The notes under the pieces were generated by a model. It saw nothing but the letters and a program-made list of their open reading frames with translations. It was not told where the DNA came from and did no database searches. Shown here one piece after another: positions 35,350-44,938 of a stretch of DNA of 64,000 nt (position 1 is the first letter of the stretch; the number at the start of each line of letters is the position of its first letter). The position numbers and the translations under genes were made by a program. Origin of the DNA: Fimbriiglobus ruber (GTDB taxonomy: Bacteria; Planctomycetota; Planctomycetia; Gemmatales; Gemmataceae); assembly GCF_002197845.1 (NCBI RefSeq), contig NZ_NIDE01000002.1, positions 434,001-498,000 on the forward strand, given 5' to 3'.

Positions 35350-36885
35350 TTACCCGACCCGCCAGGTCGTCCCGCCGGGGCGGTCTTCGAGGGTGACTTT
35401 GAGGTCCGCGAGCCGCTGGCGGATGAGGTCGGTCTGGTCGAACATCGCCTTCTTCAGCGGGTTGTCCTTGGCGGCAGCCTTCGCCTCGGTGCGGAGGTTC
35501 GCCCGCAGGTCGAGGAGGAGCTGCATCAGGCCGGCGACGAGCTGGTCGCCGCCGCCGAGCGAGGCTTTCGCGGGCGGCTCCCAGAACAGGCCGAGGATGT
35601 TAGCCAACTCACGCAGGACGTTGACCCCGAACTGGAATGCCGCTTTCGCACCGGCGTTATTGGTCGATTGTTCCAGGTCTTCTTGATCTGCGAACCGGTT
35701 GAGTCCCGTTAGCAGTTCAAAAAGGACTCCCGAAGCACCACCGGTGTTGAAATCATCATCCATGAACTCCCAGAAGTTAGTGCGGTATCCCGTGACCAGC
35801 GGAATAATATTATACTTTGCTTCGGGTATGACTTTTATGACCCCTCGCAACGAGTAGAAACTCTCCCCGGCAATTCGCTCGTACCGCTCGAAGAAGCGGT
35901 AAAACGCCTGGAGGGCCGTGTTCAACTCGTCCAGTCGCTTGTTGCTGTACTCGATCGGGCTCCGGTAGTGCGAGCTGAGCAGGAGAAACCGGACGGTCTC
36001 CGGCGCGTACTTCTGCAACACCTCGGACACGATCAGGGTCGCCTTCTTCTTCTGCTCTTCCTCGTGCGTCTTCGAGATCTTCTCGCCCTCGATCCGCATC
36101 AGCCCGTTGTGCATCCAATACCGCGCGAACGGCTTGCCCGTGTCGGATTCGCTCTGGGCCAGCTCGTTTTCGTGGTGGGGGAACTGGAGGTCGAGGCCGC
36201 CGCCGTGGATGTCGAGCGTTTCGCCCAGGAGCGCCTGGCTCATCACCGAGCATTCGATGTGCCACCCCGGTCGGCCCTTGCCCCACGGGCTGTCGAACTG
36301 CACTTCGGGCGGTTCGTTCGGCTTCGCGCCCTTCCAGAGCGCGAAGTCGCCCGGGTTCCGCTTCTTCTCACTGACTTCGATTCGCGAGCCGGCTTCCAGT
36401 TGTTCGGGGTCGCGGTTGCAGAGTTTGCCGTAATCCTCGTCCTTGGACACATCGAAGTAGACGTCGCCGCCCGCGGGGTACGCATACCCTTTCGCGATCA
36501 GCCGCTCCATCATGGCGATCATGCCGGGGATGTGTTCGGTCGCCTTCGGGAAGGCGTCGATCCCGGTGACGTTCAGCTTCTTCAGGCTGTCCTGGTAGTC
36601 CTTTGTGATCCGCCCGGCCAGTTCGGGGACGGTCGTTTTCTGCTTGCCGGCCTCGACGATCAGCTTGTCGTCCACGTCCGTGATGTTGATGACGAATTTG
36701 ACGTTGTACCCGAGGTATGTGAGGTACCGCTTGACCGTGTCGAAGATGACCGGGCCGACCATGTGCCCGATGTGACTCGGCTTGTACACCGTCGGCCCGC
36801 AGACGTACATGCTCACCGAATCGCCCGGCTGCTTGTGGAACGGCTCCTTCTTGCGGGTCAGCGTGCTGTACACCTGCAACGGCAT
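35350..36885 (-). CDS. cysS: Cysteinyl-tRNA synthetase
   Basis: 511 residues from the ATG at 36885 (MPLQVYSTLTRKKEPF); the open frame runs further upstream into the long inverted repeat at 36931-37100 and is not used. Class I signature HIGH appears as PSHIGHMVGPV. The zinc-binding Cys in MYVCGPTVY and the Cys/His of WHIECSVMS and FPHHENELAQ are present; the KMSKS equivalent is EKISKTHEE. The MDDDFNTGGA helix of the C-terminal domain is normal. Charges tRNA-Cys with cysteine in the cytoplasm. A region at about 35790-35850 (RGVIKVIPEAKYNIIPLV) is AT-richer and looks like a lineage-specific insertion. Confidence 0.96.
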   Translation of the reverse strand: MPLQVYSTLTRKKEPFHKQPGDSVSMYVCGPTVYKPSHIGHMVGPVIFDTVKRYLTYLGYNVKFVINITDVDDKLIVEAGKQKTTVPELAGRITKDYQDSLKKLNVTGIDAFPKATEHIPGMIAMMERLIAKGYAYPAGGDVYFDVSKDEDYGKLCNRDPEQLEAGSRIEVSEKKRNPGDFALWKGAKPNEPPEVQFDSPWGKGRPGWHIECSVMSQALLGETLDIHGGGLDLQFPHHENELAQSESDTGKPFARYWMHNGLMRIEGEKISKTHEEEQKKKATLIVSEVLQKYAPETVRFLLLSSHYRSPIEYSNKRLDELNTALQAFYRFFERYERIAGESFYSLRGVIKVIPEAKYNIIPLVTGYRTNFWEFMDDDFNTGGASGVLFELLTGLNRFADQEDLEQSTNNAGAKAAFQFGVNVLRELANILGLFWEPPAKASLGGGDQLVAGLMQLLLDLRANLRTEAKAAAKDNPLKKAMFDQTDLIRQRLADLKVTLEDRPGGTTWRVG

Positions 36886-36930
36886 GGTCGAAATCCTTCT
36901 GTCTTCAAAGTTTCCCGGATGGGCGCGGAA

Positions 36931-37100
36931 TCGGCCCCCGGTGTCCCCGGGCTCCCGCCCGGGTCTACGTTCGGCCGCCCCAGAGGGGCGGAAAACCAAA
37001 ACTACCCCAGCGACATCAACTCCGAACAAAGACGGCTTTCCGCCCCTCTGGGGCGGCCGAACGTAGACCCGGGCGGGAGCCCGGGGACACCGGGGGCCGA
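36931..37100. repeat. Perfect 64-bp inverted repeat between cysS and ispF
   Basis: Arms 36931-36994 and 37037-37100 are exact complements (TCGGCCCCCGGTGTCCCCGG ... GGGGCGGAAA) around a 42-base loop. The same arm sequence with small changes forms the repeat at 60522-60857, so this is a dispersed element. It lies between ispF and the cysS start. Confidence 0.92.
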
Positions 37101-37131
37101 CTTCCTCCCATCCCCGCTCGCGCCCGAATCT

Positions 37132-37629
37132 TCACGCCCGCTCGATCAGCACCACCGCGTGGCACCCGATCGCCTCCGCGCGGCCGATGTGCCCGACCTT
37201 CTCGCCCGTCTTCGCCTTCACGTTCACACAATCGGCCGCGACGCCGAGCAGTTCGGCCAGTTTGGTTCGAATCGCTGCTTTGACGGGGCCGAGCTTGGGC
37301 TCCTGGGCGAACACGGTCACGTCTGTATTGACGGTCCGCCAGCCGAGCTGGTTCAGCCGGGCGACGGTCTCGGTCAGGAACCGGGCGCTGTCCGCGCCCT
37401 TCCACTGTGGGTCGGTGTCCGGGTAGGCGTCGCCGATGTCGCCGAGACCGGCGGCGCCGAGCAGGGCGTCGGTGACGGCGTGGAGGACCACGTCGGCGTC
37501 CGAGTGGCCGTACAGCCCGCGGGGGTGGGCGACGTGGACGCCGCCGAGGATCAGCGGGCGGCCCTCGACCAGGCGGTGCGTGTCGTGACCGGACCCGACG
37601 CGGAACACGGGAAACCCTCGGGGGCTCAA
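37132..37629 (-). CDS. ispF: 2-C-methyl-D-erythritol 2,4-cyclodiphosphate synthase
   Basis: 165 residues, the usual length. Metal-binding DxH near the start (VGSGHDTHRLVEGRPLILGG), the conserved HSDADVVLHAVTDALLGAAG segment, GDIGDAYPDTDPQWKGADS, and the C-terminal VNVKAKTGEKVGHIGRAEAI with catalytic Lys/Thr-Glu. It forms the cyclic diphosphate intermediate of the MEP isoprenoid pathway as a trimer. Transcribed toward cysS, with the long inverted repeat between them; whether they share a transcript is not clear. dnaB lies 73 bases upstream on the same strand. Confidence 0.96.
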   Translation of the reverse strand: MSPRGFPVFRVGSGHDTHRLVEGRPLILGGVHVAHPRGLYGHSDADVVLHAVTDALLGAAGLGDIGDAYPDTDPQWKGADSARFLTETVARLNQLGWRTVNTDVTVFAQEPKLGPVKAAIRTKLAELLGVAADCVNVKAKTGEKVGHIGRAEAIGCHAVVLIERA

Positions 37630-37702
37630 CCCTCGGAACTCAACAACGGGGGTGATTCTACCGACCGGGCCGGCCGCCGGACAACGCCGACCGGCCGCCG
37701 GG

Positions 37703-39079
37703 TCAGATCGAGCCGACGAACCCGGCGTCGGCCGCGTAGTTTTCGTACCGCATGTACTGCTTCAGGTAGGTCAACGTGATGTCCCCGGTCGGCCCGTTCC
37801 GCTGCTTGGCGATGATGATTTCGAGGATGTTGTCTTCCTGCGCGCCGTCGAACTTCCCGGGCCGGTGGAGCATCATACAGGTGTCCGCGTCCTGCTCGAT
37901 CGAGCCGCTTTCCCGCAGGTCCGCGAGCCGCGGCTTGTGGTCCTGGCGGTCTTCGGATGCCCGGTTCACCTGGGCCAGCGCGATCACCGGGATGCTCAGT
38001 TCGCGCGCGAGGAACTTGAGCCGCCGGCTGATCTGGGCGACCTGTTCCTGCCGGGGGTCGCGGCGGTTTTCCGGCTCGATCAGCTGGAGGTAGTCGATGA
38101 CGACCAGCCGGAGGTCGTGCCGGAGCTTGAGCCGGCGGGCGTTCGCCGAGATGCGGAGCATCGACTGGCCCGGCGTGTCGTCGATAAACAGTTTGACCTT
38201 GCCGTCCCGGGCGTTCCCGGTGAGCTGTTCGCCGGCGTTCAATAGCTTCTGCATGTCGTCCGAGTTGAGGTGCCCCTTCCGCAGCTTGTGGCTGTCCACC
38301 CGGGCCTGGCAGCAGAGCAACCGTTCGGCCAGCTCGACCCGCGACTGTTCCAGGCTGACGAAGAACACCGGCAGCCGCTCCTCGACAATCACGTGCCGGA
38401 CGACGTTCAGGGCGAACGCCGTCTTCCCGACCGACGGGCGGGCGGCGATGATGATGAGTTCGTTGTTCTGGAGGCCGGCCGTGATGTTGTCGAGGTCGAC
38501 GTACCCGGTCCCGATCCCGCTGATGGCCAGGTGGGCGGTGCCCGCCCGCTTGTCGATCCGGTCGAAGGCTTCCCGGATCGTCTTTTCGAGCGTGTGCGTT
38601 TCGCCGGTCGTCCCCTTCTCGGCGATCTCCAGGATCTTCCGCTCGGCCTGCCCGAGCAATTCGTCGGCCGAGGTGGTGCCGTCGTAGGCGTCCCGCAGGA
38701 GTTCGGTGCTGGTGTGGATCAGGTTGCGGACGAGTGCCTTGTCCCGGATGATTCGGGCGTAGTATTCGGCGTTCGCCGCGGTCGGGGCCGCCTCCCACAG
38801 ATCGGCCAGGTACGGCACGCCGCCCGCGTCTTCGAGCTGTTTGCGGCTCTTGAGTGTTTCGTGCAGGATGACCAGGTCGACCGGCTTGCCGTCCTGGTAA
38901 AGGTCGATGATGACCTGGAAAATCTTCTGGTGCGCGTCGAAATAGAAGTTGTCCGGGCGGATGATCTGGAGGATTTCCGAGATCACCTCGTTGTCGCGCA
39001 AGACGCTGCCGAGCAGCCCCCGTTCGGCCTCGCGGCTCTGCGGCGGAAGGCGGTCGGGGGAAATCAGGTCGGCGGACAT
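37703..39079 (-). CDS. dnaB: Replicative DNA helicase DnaB
   Basis: 458 residues. N-terminal DnaB domain (PPQSREAERGLLGSVLRDNE ... YYARIIRDKALVRNLI), linker helix, then a RecA-like motor: Walker A IIAARPSVGKTAFALNVVRH, H1a/Walker B RLVVIDYLQLIEPE, arginine-finger area RESGSIEQDADTCMMLHRPG, and the final HMM-typical AKQRNGPTGDITLTYLKQYM. No intein is present. As a hexamer it unwinds DNA at the replication fork. The GTG/ATG question does not arise: MSADLISPDRLPPQS begins at a clear ATG. Confidence 0.96.
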   Translation of the reverse strand: MSADLISPDRLPPQSREAERGLLGSVLRDNEVISEILQIIRPDNFYFDAHQKIFQVIIDLYQDGKPVDLVILHETLKSRKQLEDAGGVPYLADLWEAAPTAANAEYYARIIRDKALVRNLIHTSTELLRDAYDGTTSADELLGQAERKILEIAEKGTTGETHTLEKTIREAFDRIDKRAGTAHLAISGIGTGYVDLDNITAGLQNNELIIIAARPSVGKTAFALNVVRHVIVEERLPVFFVSLEQSRVELAERLLCCQARVDSHKLRKGHLNSDDMQKLLNAGEQLTGNARDGKVKLFIDDTPGQSMLRISANARRLKLRHDLRLVVIDYLQLIEPENRRDPRQEQVAQISRRLKFLARELSIPVIALAQVNRASEDRQDHKPRLADLRESGSIEQDADTCMMLHRPGKFDGAQEDNILEIIIAKQRNGPTGDITLTYLKQYMRYENYAADAGFVGSI

Positions 39080-39234
39080 ACCTCACCTCGGGCGCGACTC
39101 TCGCCCCGGCGGACCGGGGTGCGAACAGGAACAACCCACCTCGGCGACGAGAGCGGCCCGCCGTTGTACCCGGCCGGGCCAGCGGCGTCCATTCCAGCAT
39201 GATGAACGTGACGTAAACCACGCCACCGCAAGAC

Positions 39235-39966
39235 TCAGCGGTTAGCCAGCGCCATGATGATGACGGCGTTCAGCGACCACGACGCGACGACCATCGCGCC
39301 AACCGTGAGGAAGGTCTCCTGGATGGCCAGGCGGAACTGGTACTGGAACAGCCCGAACCCGACGATGCCCGCGACGAGGACGCCGGCCGGGATGCAGCCG
39401 ATGCCGATCGTCCCGGTCACGCCGTCCATCATCGTGATGATGGCCACCAGCTTCGCGAGGGCCTGGTGGAGCGGGCCGTAGTCGATGCCGAAGAACCCGC
39501 CGACCAGCGTCATCAACGTCGAGACAATCGTGACCTGGACGACGACCGCGACCGCCGTACCCACGATCGCGATCGCCGCCACTTCCGCGCCGGCCTTCGA
39601 CGCCACCACGCCGATCGGGATCAGGCAAAGGAGGAACCCCACCGCGGTCAGGACCGCGGGCACCGCCCACCACGGCACCGCGGGCTCTACTTCCTCGCGG
39701 TCGAGGATGCGGTCGCGGTGTTCCTTGCGAACCTCGCCGACCGGCTGCCCGTCCGGGCCGACCCGCGGCTTGCGCTTTTTCTTCTTTTTCCGCGGCCGCG
39801 GCTCGTCGCCGTCCGCCTCCTCGTCTACCGGCTCCGGTTCAACGACCTGTGGGGGCGGCGGCGGGACGACCGGCACCGGGTCCGGATCGGCGAACGAGTA
39901 TCGCTCGTCCGCCGGGATCTCCGGGTCCGGGCGGCGCGGGTCGTAGCGGGGCGGGTCATTGCTCAT
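39235..39966 (-). CDS. Multi-pass membrane protein with Pro- and Lys-rich cytoplasmic N-terminus
   Basis: 243 residues from the ATG at 39966. Residues 1-95 are disordered and charged: DPVPVVPPPPPQVVEPEPVD, then RPRKKKKKRKPRVGPDGQP. Four to five membrane segments follow (AVPAVLTAVGFLLCLIPIGV, AAIAIVGTAVAVVVQVTIVS, IGIGCIPAGVLVAGIVGFGL, TFLTVGAMVVASWSLNAVII). Homologues of this layout are common in planctomycete genomes with no assigned role. The GPDGQPVGEV segment resembles a short repeat seen in other proteins of the phylum. Function unknown. Confidence 0.8.
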   Translation of the reverse strand: MSNDPPRYDPRRPDPEIPADERYSFADPDPVPVVPPPPPQVVEPEPVDEEADGDEPRPRKKKKKRKPRVGPDGQPVGEVRKEHRDRILDREEVEPAVPWWAVPAVLTAVGFLLCLIPIGVVASKAGAEVAAIAIVGTAVAVVVQVTIVSTLMTLVGGFFGIDYGPLHQALAKLVAIITMMDGVTGTIGIGCIPAGVLVAGIVGFGLFQYQFRLAIQETFLTVGAMVVASWSLNAVIIMALANR

Positions 39967-40161
39967 AACGCTGGCCTGAAAAAGACCCCAGCCGCGATTG
40001 CGTGGATCGGAACGGACGAGCCCGACGCCACATCCGTTAACAGTGTACAGGCGAACTCGTGCCGGCAACACGCCGATTCGGAGCCATCGGCGCAATCGGT
40101 TGCCGGGCAATAGTTTGTTTGCTTCGCGTTCGGCTGGGTACAATCCCGGTGGAGGATAGCC

Positions 40162-40899
40162 ATGCCGCTGCGCGACCACTTCCGCTCGCCGGTCAACGAT
40201 CGCCACATGTGGAACGAACTCCATTTCATGTGGCCGATGTCGATCGTCCGGCAACTCTTCGACATTCTCCCCACGGGCTACGCCTCCGCGCCGAACGTCC
40301 GTACCGGGCAATTGTTTGAGATCGATGGCTCCGCGTTCGAGCTGGATGAATCGACCGGGAGCAAACACCTGATCGGTGTCGGCGACAGGGACGCAGCCAC
40401 CATGCCACTGTCACCGGAGCCAACGCTGACTCTGGAAGCGGACCTGTCCGCGCAGGACGAGTTCGAAGTCCGGGTTTACGATACCGACCGCGGCCGGCAG
40501 CTGGTCGCGGCGATCGAGATCGTCAGCCCGGCGAATAAGGATCGGCCGGAGAGCCGGCGGGCGTTCGTGGCCAAGATCGAGACCCTGCTCCAGCAAGACG
40601 TGTGCGTCTCGGTCATCGATTTGGTGACGATCCGCCAGTTCAATCTGTGCGCGGACCTGTTGGATCTGGTCGGCCGCGCCGACCCCAAACTCGGCCCGAC
40701 CCCGCCGTACCTGTACGCGGTCACGATCCGGTCCCGCAAACAGTCCGCGAAGCGGTCGCTCCTCGACGTGTGGCACTACCCCATGACCCTCGGCCAACCG
40801 CTCCCGACGCTCCCACTCTGGCTGGACACCGACCTCCGCGTGCTGCTGCCGCTCGAACCGGGCTACGAGGAAACCTGCCGGCTTCTCCATATCAGGTGA
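40162..40899 (+). CDS. DUF4058 family protein
   Basis: 245 residues starting MPLRDHFRSPVNDRHMWNEL, the characteristic start of DUF4058 proteins. Conserved blocks follow: LPTGYASAPNVRTGQLFEID, VAAIEIVSPANKDRPESRRA, VDLVTIRQFNLCADLLDL, then LPLWLDTDLRVLLPLEPGYE. The VxxIEIxSPxNK segment recalls PD-(D/E)XK/Uma2-like nuclease folds, with which this family shares the core. A nuclease role is possible but not shown. Expanded in planctomycetes and cyanobacteria. Stands alone. Confidence 0.85.
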   Translation: MPLRDHFRSPVNDRHMWNELHFMWPMSIVRQLFDILPTGYASAPNVRTGQLFEIDGSAFELDESTGSKHLIGVGDRDAATMPLSPEPTLTLEADLSAQDEFEVRVYDTDRGRQLVAAIEIVSPANKDRPESRRAFVAKIETLLQQDVCVSVIDLVTIRQFNLCADLLDLVGRADPKLGPTPPYLYAVTIRSRKQSAKRSLLDVWHYPMTLGQPLPTLPLWLDTDLRVLLPLEPGYEETCRLLHIR

Positions 40900-41137
40900 C
40901 ATGGGGGTGACGTCTCCGGACCTGACGCCGGAAGACAAGGAACGAGCGGGGAAGTTGTACAAGCTGTTCGCGCTATCCGTGATGCGGTCGAAACCGACCG
41001 CTGTTTCTCGCCCGGTCGAAATTCTGTCCACTTCCTTACAGCATGGGCACGTGATTTCCTGCCCTTCTCCCGCGCTGGCGATCCCACAATCGCATATGAT
41101 TTCTAAATAGGGAACGCCGGCGACCGGAGTTTACACC

Positions 41138-41788
41138 ATGACACGTGTTCACGTCACCTTGTCTGCCGCCGCTGTGATCGCGGCAACAATCGCCGGACCC
41201 GCCGCACACGCCCAACTGCCGCCGCCGGCTCCCCCCGTCCTTTACAGCCAAGCCCCGATTCCCGGCAGTTACACCCCCGTCGGCCCGCCGATTCATTCCT
41301 CGGCCGTCCATTCCCGGTGGTACTTGCCCGGATACGGCGGGTACGGCGGGTACGGGTACGGCGGGTACGGGTACGATCCTTACGCGGGGTCCGCGTTCGA
41401 GATGCCGGTCGTTGTCCCACCGCTGGTCGGTGCCGGGGGCGGACCGGCGCAGGCGACCCTCCGCCCGCTCAACGACACCGCCCAACTGACCATCGATTTC
41501 CCGGCCGCGGCCACGATCAAGGTGAACGGCTCCGCGGTCGCCGGCGAGCGGGCCACCTGGGTTCTGAACTCGACCCCGCGAACGACCGGCGAACTCGTGA
41601 AGTTCGCCGTGCGCGCGGAGTGGACGGAGGACGGCCGCCGGGTCGAATGGGAACGGTCCGTCGAGGTCTCCGCCGGCGACCGCAGCCACTCGACCATCAG
41701 TTTCGGAACGCCGGTGAAGACCGAGAAGACCGAGAAAAAGGCCGAGAAGACTGAGAAAACTGACAAGATTGAGAAGACCGAACCGTAA
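41138..41788 (+). CDS. Exported TIGR03000-domain protein
   Basis: 216 residues with a signal peptide (AAAVIAATIAGPAAHAQLP). A Gly-Tyr repeat (GYGGYGGYGYGGYGYDPYAG, about 66-85) is followed by the TIGR03000 planctomycete domain: QLTIDFPAAATIKVNGSAVA, then ELVKFAVRAEWTEDGRRVEW, then VSAGDRSHSTISF. The end is a low-complexity Lys/Glu/Thr tail (KTEKTEKKAEKTEKTDKIEK). TIGR03000 domains are restricted to planctomycetes and found in exported proteins of unknown role. The Gly-Tyr repeat and charged tail suggest surface or matrix binding; this is inference. Confidence 0.88.
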   Translation: MTRVHVTLSAAAVIAATIAGPAAHAQLPPPAPPVLYSQAPIPGSYTPVGPPIHSSAVHSRWYLPGYGGYGGYGYGGYGYDPYAGSAFEMPVVVPPLVGAGGGPAQATLRPLNDTAQLTIDFPAAATIKVNGSAVAGERATWVLNSTPRTTGELVKFAVRAEWTEDGRRVEWERSVEVSAGDRSHSTISFGTPVKTEKTEKKAEKTEKTDKIEKTEP

Positions 41789-41820
41789 CGGCTGCCCGCC
41801 GGGAGCCCGGGGACCGACTG

Positions 41821-43487
41821 GTGCCCCGGCCCCTCCGACGTTATTTCCTCGCCGATTCCGTCCCCTCGCTCTCTTCTGCCACGCGATGGCCCCCGATGCC
41901 GATTCTGCTCGTACTGTTTGTGGCCGCGTCGTGTCTGAAGATTCCCTGGCCGTCCCCCCCGTTCGGAGCCGGTCCCGGGGAAAGTGTCTTGCTCACGGCA
42001 CTCGTCACGGCAGTGCCGATCCTGGCGGCCACCATCCTCGGCGGGTGGGTGGTGCGGGCTCTGGAACACGGCCCCGAGCGCCGGCGGCAGGTTCTCGCCC
42101 GCTACCTCCGGTTCCGGCGGCTGTTCGTCTTCGGCAACCTCGCCGCGGCGGCGGTGGCGGTGGGCGGGTGCGGGTGGGGCGCGACCGTCTGGAAGACGCT
42201 GGAAGTTGACATCAGCCCCGTCCGCGCGGCCGTCGATTCTCATCTCAATCCGGGAACCAGCGCACCGACCGCGGACGGCCAGCCGGTTCGCGTTCTGTTC
42301 CCCGGTGCGGAACTGCTCGTGCCGGCCCCGTACTTCCTCATCCTGTTCGCCGGGTGGGTCGTCTTCTACCCGGCCGAGCGGGCGTTGCACCGAACGTCGC
42401 CGTCCGTTCGAGATAGCCAGAACCCGACGGCGTTCTGGGGGCCGGGCGAATACCTGGGCTTCCATCTCCGGCAGTTCGCCCTGATGATCGCGCTGCCGAT
42501 CGGCCTGTTCGTGGCCCAGCAGTCGCTCGCCCGGGTTACCCCGGACCTGGTCCGGTCCGGGTGGTTCCAGGTCGCGTCGTTCATCGGCGCGGGCGTCATC
42601 TTCGTGCTGCTGCCGCGGGCGGTGAAGCCGCTGCTCGGGCTCAAGCCCCTTCCGCCCGGCCCGACCCGGGACCGCCTGGAGGCGACCGCCCGCCGGCTGA
42701 ACTTCCGGTACACCGAACTGCTCCTGTGGCCGACCCGCGGGGCGATGGCGAACGCGATGGTCCTCGGGGTCGTCCCGTGGGCCCGGTACGTGGTGTTCAC
42801 CGACCGCCTGCTCGACCAGCTCGCTCCAGACGAGTTGGACGCCGTCCTCGGACACGAGGTCGGACACGTGCGGCACCTGCACATCCCGTTCTACGCGGCC
42901 TTTTTCATGCTGAGCGCAACGGTCGCGTCGGTGGCGGCCGAGGCCGGCGCGCGGGCGCTGACGGCGGCGGGGTGGGAGTTGCCCGAGGGGGCGGACGAGT
43001 TCGTCGCGCTGCCGGTGGTGGCGATGGCCGCCTACGTCTTCGTCGTATTCGGGCTGTTGTCCCGCCGGTGCGAGCGGCAGGCGGACGTGTTCGGCTGCCG
43101 GGCCGGGTCGTGTACGGTCCCGGACTGCACCGGCCACACGGCGGACACGGTCCTCGTCCCGGCCGGCCGGGGCTGTGCCGGAGCGGGACGCTGGCACTCG
43201 TCCGGGCGCTCGACCGGGTGGCCGAGCTGAACGGCATCGACGGCCGCAAGCCGGCCGCCCGGCGGGGGGCGGTGCGGACGGCGTGGGCGTGGGCTCGGGC
43301 CTGGCAGCACGGGCCGATCGCCGGTCGGATCGAGTTCCTTCTGCGGATGAGCGAGGACCAGACTCTGGGCGCCGCGGCCGACCGCCGGTCGTTCCTGTTC
43401 CGGTGGGGGCTGGTCGTCGGCCTGTGCGCGGCCGTGGCCGTCCTCGGGTCGTATATCGGATGGGAAGAATTGTGGCGAATGCTGTGA
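41821..43487 (+). pseudogene. Membrane M48-family metallopeptidase, single frameshift
   Basis: The frame from GTG 41821 (or ATG 41896, which gives a better membrane start MPILLVLFVAASCLK) encodes several membrane helices and the M48 zinc site HEVGH (DELDAVLGHEVGHVRHLHI) with a downstream RRCERQADVFGCRAG, where the third zinc ligand lies. It is cut by a stop at 43230. Just before, at GGCCGGGGCTG (G run 43169-43172), the frame shifts: the alternative frame reads GLCRSGTLALVRALDRVAEL and continues to a C-terminal helix (GLVVGLCAAVAVLGSYIGWE) ending at 43487. One extra G would join them. The catalytic part is intact either way. Confidence 0.8.
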
Positions 43488-43572
43488 GCAGGTTCGGATG
43501 TGATCGCCACACATTTCCGCGGACTCACAAGAGTCAGCCGTTGACTTGAAGACTTGATGACCTGAAGACTTG

Positions 43573-44661
43573 ATGACTACTATCATGCCCCACCCCGCAC
43601 TCGACCCGCCGTTGCTCACCCCCGACCTGCCCGGCGTCGGCGGGCGGATCAAGGTCCGGCCGGAGGACTTCGAGGTCGAGGAAGTGCCGTCGTACGAGCC
43701 GAGCGGCGAGGGCGACCACCTCTACTTGTGGGTCGAGAAGCGAGACGTGGGGCCGGAGTTCCTGGCCCGGACGATCGCCCAGCGGCTCGGGACGCACGCC
43801 GGGGCGGTCGGCACCGCCGGGCTCAAGGACCGGCACGCTGTCACTCGGCAGTGGGTGTCGGTGCCCAAGGAGGTCGAGCCACGGCTCAAGCACGTGGACG
43901 GCGACGGCATCCGCGTCCTCAAGGTGTCGCGGCACAACAACAAGCTCAAGCCGGGCCACCTGCGGGGGAACACGTTCCGCCTGCTGGTCCGCGGCGCGGA
44001 CGCGACGAAGGCCGACGCCCTGGCGACGATTCTGGACCGCGTCAAAACGCAGGGGATGCCGAACTACTACGGCCCGCAGCGGTTCGGCCGCGACGGCGGG
44101 ACGGTCGACCTCGGGTTCAAGTGCCTCGCGGGGACGCAGCCGAAGCGGCTCCGGCCGTTCGTGTACAAGTTCGCTCTGTCGGCGGTGCAGTCGCTCCTGT
44201 TCAACGACTACCTCGGCCGCCGCGTGACCGACGGGCTGTTCCGCACGGTGCTATCCGGCGACGTGATGATGAAGTGGCCGTTCGGCGGCCTGTTCGTGGC
44301 CGAGGACGTGCCCGCGGAGCAGGCCCGGTTCGACGCCCGGGAGACGGTGACGGGTGGCCCGATGTTCGGCAGCCGGACGTTCGCGACCGCCGGCCCCGCG
44401 GCCGAGCGAGAGGCTGTGATCCTCCGCGACCACAAGCTGTCGCCGGCCGCGTTCGCCGGGTTCGGCAAGCTGATGGGCGGCACCCGCCGGCACAATCTCG
44501 TTTACCTCGACGACCTGACCGCCGCGTGGGATCCCGACGGTCTCCGCCTCGCGTTCACCCTGCCCTCCGGCTGCTACGCGACGATCCTGCTCCGCGAAGT
44601 GATGAAGGCGAACCCGGACGACGCGACGGGGGCCGAGGAAGAGGGCGGCGAAGAGGAGTGA
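43573..44661 (+). CDS. truD: tRNA pseudouridine(13) synthase TruD
   Basis: About 362 residues; start codons TTG 43570, ATG 43573 and ATG 43585 are all possible. The TruD core is complete: GGRIKVRPEDFEVEEVPSYE, LYLWVEKRDVG, then the catalytic Asp in GTAGLKDRHAVTRQWVSVP, NNKLKPGHLRGNTFRLLVRG, GMPNYYGPQRFGRDGGTVDL and a final SGCYATILLREVMK. It converts U13 of tRNA-Glu to pseudouridine. A short Glu-rich tail closes the protein. Directly downstream of the M48 gene, and followed by a duplicated non-coding segment. Confidence 0.95.
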   Translation: MTTIMPHPALDPPLLTPDLPGVGGRIKVRPEDFEVEEVPSYEPSGEGDHLYLWVEKRDVGPEFLARTIAQRLGTHAGAVGTAGLKDRHAVTRQWVSVPKEVEPRLKHVDGDGIRVLKVSRHNNKLKPGHLRGNTFRLLVRGADATKADALATILDRVKTQGMPNYYGPQRFGRDGGTVDLGFKCLAGTQPKRLRPFVYKFALSAVQSLLFNDYLGRRVTDGLFRTVLSGDVMMKWPFGGLFVAEDVPAEQARFDARETVTGGPMFGSRTFATAGPAAEREAVILRDHKLSPAAFAGFGKLMGGTRRHNLVYLDDLTAAWDPDGLRLAFTLPSGCYATILLREVMKANPDDATGAEEEGGEEE

Positions 44662-44692
44662 CGGCCCCGGCACGTCGAGATGTTCGGCCGTC

Positions 44693-44832
44693 GTGCTGTG
44701 GCCGCCTGGGAGCATTTTTTGCATTTATTGCGCTGATACCCCCGTTTTGGGACCGGCGCATCTCTGCGACTGCCGTGCTGTGGCCGCCTGGGAGCATTTT
44801 TTGCATTTATTGCGCTGAAACCCCTGTTTTTA
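44693..44832. repeat. Direct repeat of about 58 bp with 82-bp period
   Basis: The stretch GTGCTGTGGCCGCCTGGGAG...GCATTTATTGCGCTGA plus a following ACCCC.GTTTT occurs at about 44693-44750 and again at about 44775-44832, with two to three substitutions. No coding content. It lies in the 277-base gap between truD and the Rpn-like gene. Confidence 0.85.
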
Positions 44833-44938
44833 GGATTGACGGCTCGCCCCAGTTATAAAAACAGTCGGGGTACGTAAAGTAGTTGCTGCCGAACGCTTTA
44901 CAGCAGAGGGGACGGGGTCATCGACGCGGGCGATCCGT

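Noticed and set aside
40901-41110. 69-residue plus-strand frame MGVTSPDLTPEDKERAGKLY
   Set aside because: The first third looks coding, but the rest is low quality and no ribosome site or family was found.
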